DNA of 64,000 bases, from the NCBI GenBank assembly GCA_963712165.1, contig CAVQGY010000002.1, positions 62,001-126,000 on the forward strand. Reading direction: 5' to 3'. The notes under the pieces were generated by a model. That model had not been told where the DNA came from and made no database searches. It saw nothing but the letters and a program-made list of their open reading frames with translations. Below are positions 10,333 to 19,590 of the stretch, one piece after another (position 1 is the stretch's first letter; each line of letters starts with the position of its first letter). This DNA comes from B10-G9 sp963712165 (GTDB lineage Bacteria > Chloroflexota > Anaerolineae > Anaerolineales > UBA11858). The position numbers were made by a program, and so were the translations under genes.

Positions 10333-10493
10333 TAATTAATTCCTTTTTAGGTTGATGAATGGGCATAATTGTGAATTGTCTCACAAACCAATATTAAAAG
10401 AAGGTGTATTTCTACCTGATTGGGTCGATAGGTCAAGAATCTCCACCCTTGAGAAGCATTCTTTCACTCACGGCTTGATTGTAAAAAACAAAA

Positions 10494-10524
10494 AAGGGTC
10501 CCTGTGCTAAACACAAGTACCCTT
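10494..10524 (-). terminator. Rho-independent terminator
   Basis: Hairpin with arms AAGGGT and ACCCTT and an inner TGTG/CACA pairing, followed on the minus strand by a T-rich tract. It lies just after the gene ending at 10568. The same arm and loop design recurs at 12126, 17066 and 19190. Confidence 0.75.
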
Positions 10525-10567
10525 CCTGTTCACCTCGCTGGATTTTGACTAGTACAGATCTCCCATC

Positions 10568-11194
10568 CTATTGAGCCGATCTCTTGGCCTGCTCAGCTTT
10601 CCTGATATTCTGGATAGCATAGACATATTCAATCAGGATATCTTTATACTGGTTCATGAGTGAGTTAAATGCCTTATAATGGTCCATTCCCCTGGATGGA
10701 AGGTCACTGTCATACTGGGGGATACCACCCGGGGTCATTTTCCATTCATAGTCCAGTCCAATCTCGACAAATCCGTATTTGATCAGCAGGGAGCCAGCTA
10801 GACCGATCAATTCTCTGACAGCTCGATCCATGGCATTATAGGATTTCTTTTCCAATTGATAGGAATAGGTCATATCAGTTAGCGCCTGATCGGGTATTTC
10901 AACACGGTGAAGCCAGATCTGGCTGTCATCCAGTCGTTTACTGGTATATTCTGGCAGCGTATCCAGGAATTTAGTAAATTCTCCTTTCAGTTCTTCTACC
11001 TTTTCAGGTCCAAGATTTCTAGCTACTTCTGGTCTATTTGAGTAATACCCTTTCATGAGAAAGATTGAGAACTCACGGATATAGGAAGCCGTTACTCTTT
11101 TGAAATCAGCAGCGATCCTCTCTCCATGTTCCTTAATGGAAGCAAGGACTTTCCTTTCCTGGGCGATTATTCGATCATAATCTGTACTGCTCAT
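10568..11194 (-). CDS. Uncharacterised 208-residue protein
   Basis: A soluble, highly charged, mainly helical protein without signal peptide, membrane segment or metal motif. The N-terminal half (residues 1-45) looks like a long amphipathic helix; the middle holds WLHRVEIP and YEWKMTPGGIPQYDSDLPSRG. I do not recognise the family. It has its own terminator downstream and is separated by about 270 bp from the PgpA-like gene, so it is probably monocistronic. Codon use resembles that of the neighbours. Confidence 0.65.
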   Translation of the reverse strand: MSSTDYDRIIAQERKVLASIKEHGERIAADFKRVTASYIREFSIFLMKGYYSNRPEVARNLGPEKVEELKGEFTKFLDTLPEYTSKRLDDSQIWLHRVEIPDQALTDMTYSYQLEKKSYNAMDRAVRELIGLAGSLLIKYGFVEIGLDYEWKMTPGGIPQYDSDLPSRGMDHYKAFNSLMNQYKDILIEYVYAIQNIRKAEQAKRSAQ

Positions 11195-11464
11195 TCGTTT
11201 CCTGGATTTGATCTGGCTGCGCTGATATTAAATCTGAGTATTAATATAACCCAAAAAGGGTGAACTTAGCAGAGGTTTTGGTTTAACTGTAGTTTCACGA
11301 ACTGATCAGGTCTCTGGACAAAAATCCCCTTCTTCCGCGAATATGGATCTGGTCTGCGATTTGGCGGATTTTGGTGTAAATCCAGCCTGACTACCGATAT
11401 AACTATTCCCCGGGGCTTTAGCTGTTCTCCGATTTTGTAATCCCAAACCCTTAACCCAAGGAAA

Positions 11465-11962
11465 TTAGCTAAAATTATGCGCCATTTTTGATGCAGCAGC
11501 CGCTGCAATGGCGCAGACAATATCATCAAAGAATGTATTGACTTGATTTGGATTTCTTGACTTCTCGTCAATCTCCCTGATCACACCATTTTTAGCTTTA
11601 TCCAGATAGCCGAAATTTGTCAGACCAATAGATCCGTATACATTTACAACAGATAAGACCAGGATTTCATCGACTCCATAAAGGCTAAAGTCTTCTTTGA
11701 TGATTTCAGCGATTGGTCCTTGAAGCTGCCCTTCTTCAGCCAGCCGATCCAACTCAAGTCCGGTCATAATAGCAAATTGTGCTTCTCTTTTATGTAAAAC
11801 TGCCCGAACAGCCTCATCGGCGTCATCCATTGTTATCCCATCTAAATATGGCTTTTGCAGCTCGTATGCAACTTCTACTATCTCATCAATTTTCACACCC
11901 CTACTTTCGATAAGTTCAACACAAAACTCATAGAAGTCACGATTCATCATCAGTTTGGTCAT
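11465..11962 (-). CDS. Phosphatidylglycerophosphatase A-like protein (YutG type)
   Basis: About 165 residues closely resembling the Bacillus YutG/PgpA-like family: VAYELQKPYLDGITMDDA, KREAQFAIMTGLELDRLAEEG, YGVDEILVLSVVNVYGSIGLTNFGY, and NTFFDDIVCAIAAAAASKMAH. PgpA enzymes dephosphorylate phosphatidylglycerophosphate; this soluble YutG-like branch lacks membrane helices and its substrate is less certain. An upstream in-frame start exists at 11980, but GGAGG lies 11 bases before the ATG at 11962, so the shorter start is preferred. The gene is alone on its transcript as far as can be seen. Confidence 0.85.
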   Translation of the reverse strand: MTKLMMNRDFYEFCVELIESRGVKIDEIVEVAYELQKPYLDGITMDDADEAVRAVLHKREAQFAIMTGLELDRLAEEGQLQGPIAEIIKEDFSLYGVDEILVLSVVNVYGSIGLTNFGYLDKAKNGVIREIDEKSRNPNQVNTFFDDIVCAIAAAAASKMAHNFS

Positions 11963-12125
11963 AAGAAGTGGTTCCTCCATAGGATATCAGGGTATATCAA
12001 GATACCTGAAAATGAATGGCAAGTCAATCATTTTTCGTCCTTTTTGATTGATAACCACTACCAGATCGGGTTACTCCTTACGAAACTGCTGCTTACGATC
12101 GTTTTGCCTCAGCCCTTAAGCAAAA

Positions 12126-12160
12126 AGAAGGGTCTTTGTGTAAATCACAAAGACCCTTCT
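12126..12160 (-). terminator. Rho-independent terminator (perfect 15-bp stem)
   Basis: AGAAGGGTCTTTGTG pairs perfectly with CACAAAGACCCTTCT around a five-base loop; on the minus strand a T-rich tract follows. It sits 77 bp after the ferritin-like gene. It is embedded in a partial copy of the interspersed repeat also seen near 17.0 and 19.1 kb. Confidence 0.85.
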
Positions 12161-12236
12161 TTCAGGAATATAAACCGAGGGAACGACCTGCCCTGCTCTG
12201 GCGGATAACGGCTTATGACTACCTAAGTGGAATCTT

Positions 12237-12719
12237 TTAGATATTTGACCACTTCCAGGTGCCCAAATTTGTCAGGGTCCAGTAGGCATCCAGAAGGATC
12301 CGCCAATGGATATTCTCTTCTGAGGATATTTTCCGGAACATTTCATAACCCTGAGTATCTTCAGCCTGGAGAGCCAGATCAGCATATTCTCTTTCTGCCT
12401 CTTTCTCAAGTTCCATCGCTTCCCCGATGATCTTGATAACACTCTTCATATTTGGTTCTTGAGCGGCTTTGATTTCGAATATGGGAGGGGAGGGAAACTC
12501 TTTCCCTTGATAATCTATATACTCACCGGTTTCCTCAAGTGCCGCTGCCAGTTTGGATAACTGTTCAAAATGGAACTGCTCGAACTTAGACAATTCCTCA
12601 AAAACCTGCCTGGCACTCGGGTTAACGATCTGCCGGGCGGCTTCCGCGTAAGAATCGGATGCTAATCTTTCATTTTGAATAACAACACGTAATGCGTCTA
12701 ATAAATTTGCTGTGCTCAT
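12237..12719 (-). CDS. Ferritin-like/rubrerythrin-type diiron protein
   Basis: About 160 residues forming a four-helix ferritin-like domain. Carboxylate and histidine ligands fit a diiron site: AIRVVIQNERLASDSY-like helix (here VIQNERLASDSYAEAA), EELSKFEQFHFEQL, AMELEKEAEREYADLA and ISSEENIHWRILLDAY. No C-terminal rubredoxin domain is present. Such proteins remove peroxide or handle iron in anaerobes. An in-frame start 12 codons earlier (12755) is possible, but GGAGG stands six to seven bases before the ATG at 12717-12719, which decides the start. Confidence 0.8.
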   Translation of the reverse strand: MSTANLLDALRVVIQNERLASDSYAEAARQIVNPSARQVFEELSKFEQFHFEQLSKLAAALEETGEYIDYQGKEFPSPPIFEIKAAQEPNMKSVIKIIGEAMELEKEAEREYADLALQAEDTQGYEMFRKISSEENIHWRILLDAYWTLTNLGTWKWSNI

Positions 12720-12934
12720 TAAACCTCCATCTAGTTTTGAGGTGATCTGCCGCAATCAATGGGTGTCGAAATCGAACCTCCCATTAATACATGGTGATTA
12801 ACCTCAATTTGGACAAATAAAAAAATGTTGCCATTTGCCCCCCTAAATATAGGTAATATATGTCATTTTATTCATATTTATTATATCAGTTTGGAGAATA
12901 CTGTAAAGGGCAGTGCGAGGTCAATCCCTGCAAT

Positions 12935-13240
12935 CATTCCAGAAGTTGAGGACCGGGGGGTAAGCGCGAAGGTGATTTCCGATGAACTATCGCGCTATCC
13001 CGAGGTTAAGGACCGAGGGGTAAGCGCGAAGGTGATTTCCGATGAACTATCGCGCTATCCCGAGGTTAAGGACCGAGGGGTAAGCGCGAAGGTGATTTCC
13101 GATGAACTATCGCGCTATCCCGAGGTTAAGGACCGAGGGGTAAATGCGAGGGCGAGTTCCGATTGCCCATCGCGCAATCCTGAAGCTAAAAGCTGAAGGG
13201 CGAACCTGCCCTCCGGTGGCGGATAATAGCTTTATACCAA
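12935..13240. repeat. 60-bp tandem repeat array within an interspersed repeat
   Basis: Three consecutive 60-bp units (about 12950-13140) are identical or nearly so, each holding CGAGGTTAAGGACCGAGGGG, TAAGCGCGAAGGTGATTTCC and an arm pair CGCG/CGCG. Diverged half-units flank them, the right one running into CTGAAGGGCGAACCTGCCCT and GGCGGATAA. The same words occur in copies near 17.1 and 19.2 kb, so this is a local expansion of that repeat. Units are contiguous without unique spacers, which excludes a CRISPR array. Confidence 0.9.
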
Positions 13241-13304
13241 CTCGGTTATAGAATCAATCTAATAGATTAGCAGATAAGGCCAGCTCGCACAGCCCTGAAT
13301 CCTG

Positions 13305-14297
13305 TCAGCTCACCCTTCTGAGCACGCGACAGATCGCCAGGCTTACCCAGGGCCTTGTTTCCCTTGTCCTGGCATTATTCACTTCTTTGGCTTGCACGTA
13401 GGTTGTGTTCCACAGGCCATCTTGCTCTTGATGGTCGATCAGCCAGTCAAGCGCCTCTTCCATTTGACCGTCTCTTGATGGATCGATCAGCGAAATGGAA
13501 TCGAGTGCTGCTACGAGGTTGTTCCACCAGAAAGGATATTGGAATCTCACCCAGTAGCTCCCTGCTTGATAAGATGCGCAGCTATCTGGCATAAAGAAAC
13601 TCGACTTCAGCAGCTTCGCCCCTATCTTGGCCGCCTCGGACCTGCGATACTTTCTATGGGCGGCGAAGGCTCGCAGGACCATCCCGGTCCAATTGTGGGA
13701 AAATGGTTTTGACCGATCAGGCTCGACTGGTTCTGTATATTCGCTGGTCAGCCTGTAGGTGGTTTTCCCATCGAAATCATGAGTGATGATCGGTACCGAC
13801 CAACCCAGATCATCTTGGCGCAGAGACAGAAGCCACTGGAATCCCCTCTCTATGCGCTGGTCGTCTTCATATCCAGCCTTGATGAGCAGCGACATAACCG
13901 CACCTGTATAGTAGGTGGCATACTGATTGGCAATAAAACCGCGGATGTCTCCCTCTACCGTCTGGCACGAGAATAGGTACTCAGCTCCCTTTTCGGCAGC
14001 TGCGTTCTCTCTGTTAAATCCATATTTCTCCACCAGGACCCTGAACCCCTTCCAGGTCTCGATCAAGTTGTAGTTGATAGCCTTGTGTTTCTTCTTGCTG
14101 CCTGAACGATCCCAGGAACCATCAGGAGCTTGTTTTTTGAGGATCTTCTGGGCCCCAGGCAGTTCCCACAAGCGACAAATGGGACCTACCTCCTCATCCA
14201 AGAGATCCCGTCTCACAAAGTACTGCAGGGCTTCATCTCCAGAAGCAAGCAGCCCTGGTATGGGATCGACCCTCAGTTGTCTCCGCCAGCTTTGCAT
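13305..14297 (-). CDS. Prenyltransferase/squalene-cyclase-fold repeat protein
   Basis: 330 residues of alpha/alpha-barrel repeats with the QW-like signatures of the squalene/hopene cyclase and prenyltransferase superfamily: KKQAPDGSWDRSG, CQTVEGDIRGFIANQYATYY, SLRQDDLGWSVP, and DHQEQDGLWNTTY. It is half the length of a real hopene cyclase (about 630) and lacks a DxDD motif, so cyclisation is unlikely. No signal peptide. It stands alone between repeat blocks. The ligand is unknown. Confidence 0.75.
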   Translation of the reverse strand: MQSWRRQLRVDPIPGLLASGDEALQYFVRRDLLDEEVGPICRLWELPGAQKILKKQAPDGSWDRSGSKKKHKAINYNLIETWKGFRVLVEKYGFNRENAAAEKGAEYLFSCQTVEGDIRGFIANQYATYYTGAVMSLLIKAGYEDDQRIERGFQWLLSLRQDDLGWSVPIITHDFDGKTTYRLTSEYTEPVEPDRSKPFSHNWTGMVLRAFAAHRKYRRSEAAKIGAKLLKSSFFMPDSCASYQAGSYWVRFQYPFWWNNLVAALDSISLIDPSRDGQMEEALDWLIDHQEQDGLWNTTYVQAKEVNNARTRETRPWVSLAICRVLRRVS

Positions 14298-14489
14298 AGT
14301 CTGATCACCTTGTGCCTACCTGGCCTAACGGATGAGCTTTGCGCAGAACCCTGAGTGAATACGAAGGGTTGCGAAGCATCCTTTAGGGCGCCTGCAGCCG
14401 AATTCATTTCTTTATTTTCAATTTTCAATCTTCAATTCATCCCGGCGCTCTGATGGACAAGGGGTAATGCCGCCGAATTGATCCGATTA

Positions 14490-14792
14490 TTAATTATTCT
14501 GATCTGCTTTCGATTTTCTATATCCTAAAGAAAAACCAATGACTGGAGGTGGAAGAAGAATAGAGAAAAAAATTAAGGCCAAGATAGGTCTGCCAACTAC
14601 AGAGTATACAACCAGTAAAAGGAGATATGGATAAAGGAATTCGAAAATATTACATTCTCGTTGAGGTGGCTCAAAAGAAATACAATAGCCATCATATGAA
14701 ATGATGCCGACAATCAATATTCCCAAGAAGAATAGCAGCAGGAAGATTCCTGAAACAATCAAACCAGATCTAAAACCTTTCTTCGGGGTCAT
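14490..14792 (-). CDS. Small membrane protein, unknown
   Basis: 100 residues with an N-terminal membrane segment (about 10-32), a cysteine-containing outer loop (CISFEPPQRECNIF) and two more hydrophobic segments, ending in a basic cytoplasmic-type tail GYRKSKADQNN. The two loop cysteines could form a disulfide. I recognise no family. It lies 199 bp from the ABC-2 permease gene. Confidence 0.5.
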   Translation of the reverse strand: MTPKKGFRSGLIVSGIFLLLFFLGILIVGIISYDGYCISFEPPQRECNIFEFLYPYLLLLVVYSVVGRPILALIFFSILLPPPVIGFSLGYRKSKADQNN

Positions 14793-14990
14793 ACACTTCC
14801 TGTGTAAAAGTTAATTGGCGGACATGACGGATGAGCTCGCCAGCACCAAGCGGAGCGCAGTGAAGATTGGAATATGCGGGTGAACTTTATGCCTAATTTT
14901 GCACCCTACCCTTTCACATCTCTATCATTCAACACACACCAGATTGATTCGTAGATCAGCCAGTTGATCTGGCTGGTGTTGAATTATCCG

Positions 14991-15800
14991 TTATAGAACC
15001 AGCATCCCGATAATATTCGGTAAGAACACCAGCAGAGACAGAAGCGGGTGTCCGTGCCTGGCCGTATTTTTACTGTCCCAACTGAAGAGAAAGACCGCTA
15101 GACCAAATGCCGCTAATCCACTGAGAACCAAAACCAGCACGGATCCCCAGGGAGAAAAATCAAATCCATATCCCATGGCCAGTCCATTAAAGGCGTTCAT
15201 TGCATGGGTAGCAGGTAATAATTGAGCCACTTTCCCAGCAATCTCAGGGAGCATGCTAAAAGGAAACATCATTCCGCTTAACAGAATAGAAGGGATGAAG
15301 AAGAGCTGCGACCAAAGCACTGTAATCCGGGAGTTGGCAGAAATCACTCCTATCAGCACACTGAGACCCGCGCAGGACAGGGACATAGCAAAAAACACCA
15401 GTCCAAAGTTTAGCCAATTCACGGGAAGAGGTGCATCAAACAACAAAGGGGAAGTGACTGTGATAATTACTGTCACGATCAACAGGTGCAATAAAGTTGT
15501 TATGGCTGGGATAACCAGGATTGAGATCGCTGGGATGCCGTTAATCTTATAGCTGCGGAAGATGCCATCTTCCCGGGCGTTGACCAGCGGATCGGGTATG
15601 CCCAGAAACGCAGCGGTCAAAATGGCAAATACAATCATTGCAGGAGTCATACTGCTGGAAAAGTCGGGGTTGATTCCGAGCATAACAAAGCCCATCATCA
15701 GGTAAAAACCTAAGGGGAGAAGATAATTCATCAACAAAAGCGTCCTGTTGCGGACACCGGTGCGAAACTCGAATGAAAAGTGATTGAGAAATGCTGTCAT
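14991..15800 (-). CDS. ABC-2 type transporter permease
   Basis: 269 residues with six membrane segments and the ABC-2 family layout, including LFFIPSILLSGMMFPFSMLP in the fourth to fifth segment region. It forms the membrane half of a multidrug- or antibiotic-type exporter with the ATPase gene immediately upstream, whose stop overlaps its start by four bases. Substrate cannot be told. Confidence 0.88.
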   Translation of the reverse strand: MTAFLNHFSFEFRTGVRNRTLLLMNYLLPLGFYLMMGFVMLGINPDFSSSMTPAMIVFAILTAAFLGIPDPLVNAREDGIFRSYKINGIPAISILVIPAITTLLHLLIVTVIITVTSPLLFDAPLPVNWLNFGLVFFAMSLSCAGLSVLIGVISANSRITVLWSQLFFIPSILLSGMMFPFSMLPEIAGKVAQLLPATHAMNAFNGLAMGYGFDFSPWGSVLVLVLSGLAAFGLAVFLFSWDSKNTARHGHPLLSLLVFLPNIIGMLVL

Positions 15801-16729
15801 TTTGCACCTCCATTTTCTGCAACGACGGGACGAGTGATCTCCAAAAAACGGTCCTCAAGTGACGGCCGTTCCACACGGAGGTCGATCAGAGGGTCTCCCT
15901 GGGCTTCAAGATTGGCAATGATCGCCGATAGAGTGGGGCCAATATTGGTGCTGAAATATATTTCATATTCATCTTTTGAACTATGCTGGCTCACAGCCGG
16001 AAAATCCACATTCTTATGGGACAAGGATGAATCTCGTGTTCTCACAGATACCTTGGTCAGTCCAGCGCCAGTGGCAGTTATCTCCATCGGTGTGCCAGTA
16101 GCAGCTATCTTGCATTGCAGCAATATGGCTACCCGGTTGGACATCTCTTCAGCCTCTGCCATGTCATGGGTGGCCAGAATGATTGTGGTGCCGTTGGCCT
16201 GTAATTCTCTCATCATGCCGTGCAATTCTGTCCGTGTGGCAACGTCCAGGCCGGCTGTAGGTTCATCCAGGAAGAGCACCTGCGGTTCATGGGCAACTGC
16301 CAACGCGAGGGCCAGGCGGCGCTGCTGGCCTGTCGAAAGTTCGAAGAATTGAGCATTGCGCTTTTGCTGCAGACCCAATCTCTCTAATAGATCGAAGCGG
16401 GGGGCTACATTGTGATAGGCACAGAAGAATTTCATGGCTTCATTCGGAGTGATACTTTCCGGCAGTCCAGAGGACTGCAGCTGGACACCAATCACGTTTC
16501 TCAAGCTTCGCGGCTCCCTGGCTGGATCAATGCCAGCTACTCGCAAAGTGCCGCCATCGGGAGTCCGCAGTCCTTCCAGGCTTTCCAGGGTGCTGGTTTT
16601 GCCCGCGCCATTGGGGCCAAGCAGACCGAAGATCTCGCCCTGCATGACCTCAAAACTGATCCCGTCTACAGCCACAAATTCCCCATAAGTCTTGCGAAAA
16701 TCTTTTACATGGATCACAGGTTGATTCAT
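15797..16729 (-). CDS. ABC transporter ATP-binding protein, multidrug type
   Basis: 310 residues. Nucleotide-binding motifs are intact: Walker A GLLGPNGAGKTS, signature LSTGQQRRLALALA, Walker B VLFLDEPTAGLD and the H-loop ATHDMAEAEEMS. The C-terminal 90 residues form the DUF4162-like tail typical of DrrA/CcmA-type exporters. It powers the ABC-2 permease encoded downstream with four bases of overlap. No regulator gene is adjacent. Confidence 0.92.
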   Translation of the reverse strand: MNQPVIHVKDFRKTYGEFVAVDGISFEVMQGEIFGLLGPNGAGKTSTLESLEGLRTPDGGTLRVAGIDPAREPRSLRNVIGVQLQSSGLPESITPNEAMKFFCAYHNVAPRFDLLERLGLQQKRNAQFFELSTGQQRRLALALAVAHEPQVLFLDEPTAGLDVATRTELHGMMRELQANGTTIILATHDMAEAEEMSNRVAILLQCKIAATGTPMEITATGAGLTKVSVRTRDSSLSHKNVDFPAVSQHSSKDEYEIYFSTNIGPTLSAIIANLEAQGDPLIDLRVERPSLEDRFLEITRPVVAENGGAK

Positions 16730-16998
16730 AGGAAATCTACTCCAGGTGATTTATCCTCATTTATACTATTGGCCTTGTTGATCAGATTTAGAAATTTTAA
16801 ATATCTTACCATTGCAGAATAAGACCTAATGGACAATATTCGCTTATCGGATATAAGCCCCGATCAAGTATGGAATTAATTCAAGGAATATTCATTGGGG
16901 GAAAAACAGGTAAGTCGTAAGTCGTAAATCGTAAGTCGTAAAGCGATTGGGTTCTGGTATCCAAAAAATTCCGGTCAACCATTAAGGTACTACTGGCC

Positions 16999-17250
16999 CC
17001 TAATCGACTTACCACTTACGAAACTATTACTTACGATCGTTTATCCTCAGTCCTTAAATAAAAAAAGGCGCCTGTGTTAAACACAAGCGTCTTCCTTATA
17101 AAGAATATGGGCCCGGTATAAGCGAGAGGGTGATATCATTTCACCCATTCTCGCTACCCCGAGGTTATGGACCGAGGGGTACACGCGAGGGCGCATTCCG
17201 ATCGCCCATCGCGCAATCCTGAAGCAAAAAGCTGAAGGGCGAATCTTCGG
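16999..17250. repeat. Interspersed composite repeat with hairpins (copy at 17 kb)
   Basis: In order: ACTTACGAAACTATTACTTA, CCTCAGTCCTTAAA, a terminator-like hairpin (17066-17097, inner TGTGTTAAACACA), GCGAGAGGGTGA paired with TCACCCATTCTCGC, CCCGAGGTTATGGACCGAGG, and CTGAAGGGCGAA. The same order is found near 19.1 kb and in pieces near 12.1 and 12.9 kb. It ends exactly against a truncated tRNA. The 260 bp between the ABC operon and this copy hold only short GTAAGTCGTAA iterations near 16912-16940. Confidence 0.8.
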
Positions 17251-17296
17251 CCTGGCGGTTATGAGCCGCTCGCTCTGACCACTGAGCTACAGGCCC
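17251..17296 (-). pseudogene. Truncated tRNA-Met copy (5' two-thirds)
   Basis: Forty-six bases match the acceptor, D-arm and anticodon arm of the intact tRNA-Met at 24055-24127, including the CAT anticodon context GGCTCATAACCGCC, with only two substitutions. The variable loop, T-arm and 3' acceptor are missing and replaced by interspersed-repeat sequence. It cannot give a working tRNA. Confidence 0.85.
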
Positions 17297-17388
17297 GCTG
17301 CACCGGGCAGATTGTGCTGATTTAGCCTAAATCCATTTCCTCAGCGAAAAAATCAAACTTCTCGTGAATCTTCTGCCTTAAATCAAAG

Positions 17389-17417
17389 AATGCGGAAAGG
17401 TTCTTCCGCATTCTTTT
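17389..17417 (-). terminator. Terminator after the Ig-like surface protein gene
   Basis: GAATGCGGAA pairs with TTCCGCATTC; T-rich sequence follows on both strands. It lies 20 bp past the stop of the minus-strand gene ending at 17437. Confidence 0.75.
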
Positions 17418-17436
17418 GTTCTGATTCACTTATGAT

Positions 17437-18920
17437 CTAGGCTAATTTCTTCCGACGCAGCAGGAAGAATCCGGCGGCGATAGCCACTACCCCTACGACG
17501 CCAAGGACCCACAAGAGGGAGTCTCTGAGTTTAGCTAACCAGGCTATTGGAGCGAGTACCCTTTGGATCATCTCCATATTAAAGATTTCAGACTCAAAAT
17601 CCAAATTTACGAAATTGCCCTGGTCATCCCGGATGGCCGAGGGGATGAGATCTACACTGATCATTTCATCCCCGGTTAAACCAGAAAGCGTAATTGAATA
17701 AACAGCGCCTGACCCGCTAACTATTACCCTGGCTGACTCAGGAAGCCCAGAAATCACAACACTTTTCTCATCAAACCCTGTGACCGGTTTGCTGAAAATC
17801 ACCTCAAATATGAAATCTCCATCTTCATTCTGTTCCTCATCCGCTTTGACAGTGACATCCAGGACTTCTCTCTTGATCTTGTATGTTTCTCCGCTGGTAT
17901 AGGGAGTATCGAAGGTATTCCCATCCAGGTCTTCGATGGTGTCATTGTCAACCACATCCAGGCGGATCGTACCGCTTCCAGTTCCAGTATCAACACTGAC
18001 CAAATAAGTTTCCTCAGATCCACTTAAGGAGGTAACAGCAGCCCCCAAAAGATCCCCGGTAATTGTCAGGGAAAAGTCAATCAGGCTGACATCAATGACG
18101 GGCTTGGAAAAGACCACCAAAAAATCCACGCTGGAGCTGCTGGTTGGATTGTCATCCATTCGTTTGATCTTCGTAACGTAGGGGTTTGGTCTTTCGATGA
18201 GGTAGAAATCAGCCTCAAGAGAGGAATAATCCAGTGGATCCCCATTGGGATCCTTAATTTGATTATCTTCCGCGAAGTCCAGGCTGAGCTTTCCTTCCCC
18301 AGACCCCGTCGACACTGTAACTGTATAATTCTCACCAGATCCCTTGACCGCAGTGACAGTGACATCATTTAGGGTCCCTGTTGTAACAGGCACGAAATCA
18401 GTGACAGCAATGCTGCCTACCTCTTCTGGGAAGGTGATCACGAAATTAACGCTTTCCGCGCCGGTTGGATTTTGATCCGGGAGGGTAGCTGTTGGCAGGG
18501 CAGACCCTTTGCTCAATTGTGTAGAATGGACCCCCAGAAAAGGGTTTCTCTAAAAAGAGTCCAGAAGGATTCAATGGTGCCATTGTTAAGCACATCCAGG
18601 CGGATTTTTCCATTTCCAGATCCGGTAAAGACCGATACAGTGCGGGTCGTTCCTGTCCCATAGATGGCCCGGATTCCAACATCAGTGATATCTCCCTTTA
18701 CTGTGAGCCAGAAATCTCTCAGATCGACATTGATGACCGGATGACTGAAATAGACCAAAAAGCGCACCATTTCAGCGTCGGTGGGATTGGAATCCAGCAA
18801 GACGATCTTTTGTACACAGACACCTTCCACAACCGCCATCGCAGGGGAAACAAGGGTCAACGAGGCGATCAGAACCACTAGAATCAGAATAAAATTGATC
18901 GGTTTTAGTATCCTGTGCAT
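17437..18920 (-). CDS. Secreted Ig-like repeat surface protein, frame-disrupted
   Basis: Two readings (18920-18513 and 18516-17437) belong to one protein of about 490 residues. It opens with a signal peptide (MHRILKPINFILILVVLIAS...PAMA) and has four repeats of about 105 residues, each with a pattern like VDFLVVFSKPVIDVSLIDF, followed by SGSEETYLVSVDTGTG and GTIRLDVVDNDTIED. The C terminus is a membrane segment plus RRKK tail (GVVAIAAGFFLLRRKKLA), suggesting anchoring at the outer face. Two frame changes near 18515-18560 break it; a third frame there (LFLEKPFSGGPFYTIEQ) supplies the missing part of repeat one, which favours sequence error over true decay. Function unknown; adhesion or envelope role is a guess. 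Confidence 0.75.
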
Positions 18921-19127
18921 AGCTATTCCTTTGCTTAGCAAATCATGATCATATATCATTTTATTTATACGCCATGGAAGAATGGGGCACCTTAACAATT
19001 TTGAAAACCTTTCTTAATAGAGTAGAGGGAACTATTGTGACCTGGCGGAAAAAACTGTAAACCGTGAACCGTAAAACGATCCCATATCAGATCTTACCAG
19101 TATTCAGTAATCGGTATTCAGACCTGG

Positions 19128-19345
19128 TCGGTCCTACCCCAAATCTGATGACTGATTATTTTCCAGAATACCTCAGTCCTTAAACACAAAAGGGTCACTA
19201 TGTTTTACACAATTACCCTTCTTCCACGAACATGGGCCCGGCATTAGCGAGAAGGTGATATCATTTCACCCTTCTCGCTATCCCGAGGTTAAGGACCGAG
19301 GGATTTACTCGAACCTGCCCTACGGTGGCGGATAACGGCTCAGTT
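19128..19345. repeat. Interspersed composite repeat (copy at 19 kb)
   Basis: Same block order as at 17 kb: CCTCAGTCCTTAAA, terminator-like hairpin 19190-19220, a long hairpin AGCGAGAAGGTGA/TCACCCTTCTCGCT at about 19245-19280, CCCGAGGTTAAGGACCGAGG, then CGAACCTGCCCT and GGCGGATAACGGCT. A fragment of the right end (GGATAACGGCTCAGTTC) reappears at about 20240. No gene lies between this copy and 18920. Confidence 0.8.
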
Positions 19346-19590
19346 CCTGTGTGGTATCAATATAGCTTGTTTAAAAATAGTACGTTGTTAAATAATTGAT
19401 GAAGTATCGAATGGAATTATTAATTGAACTAATGGCTTAAAAGACCACTGCAATGTGGAATCTCCGAGATCAAAGAACAATAAGAGTTCACCACTGAAAA
19501 GGGTGGACTTAGATCTGGAAGATATTGGGAAGAAATAAATGGGGATTCTGAAATCACCATTTAATCCATTAACGATATTAAGTGAAGAAA

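Noticed and set aside
11266..11571. 101-codon minus-strand reading overlapping the PgpA-like gene end
   Set aside because: Overlaps a conserved gene in another frame and has no recognisable features.
12825..13196. A plus-strand 123-codon reading with a 20-residue repeat (VKDRGVSAKVISDELSRYPE)
   Set aside because: It is produced by the 60-bp non-coding tandem repeat, whose period is a multiple of three; single copies of the same DNA at 17 and 19 kb are not coding.
12935..13240. Possible CRISPR array
   Set aside because: The 60-bp units are contiguous and nearly identical throughout; there are no unique spacers and no cas genes nearby.
14410..14440. TTCAATTTTCAAT-type short repeats (also near 24280 and 28270)
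   Set aside because: Low-complexity words at intergenic borders with no consistent context or length.
16905..16945. GTAAGTCGTAA iterations as possible replication iterons
   Set aside because: Only a few imperfect short copies, no replication gene or AT-rich origin beside them; similar words occur at 12.07, 17.0 and 36.77 kb as part of dispersed repeats.
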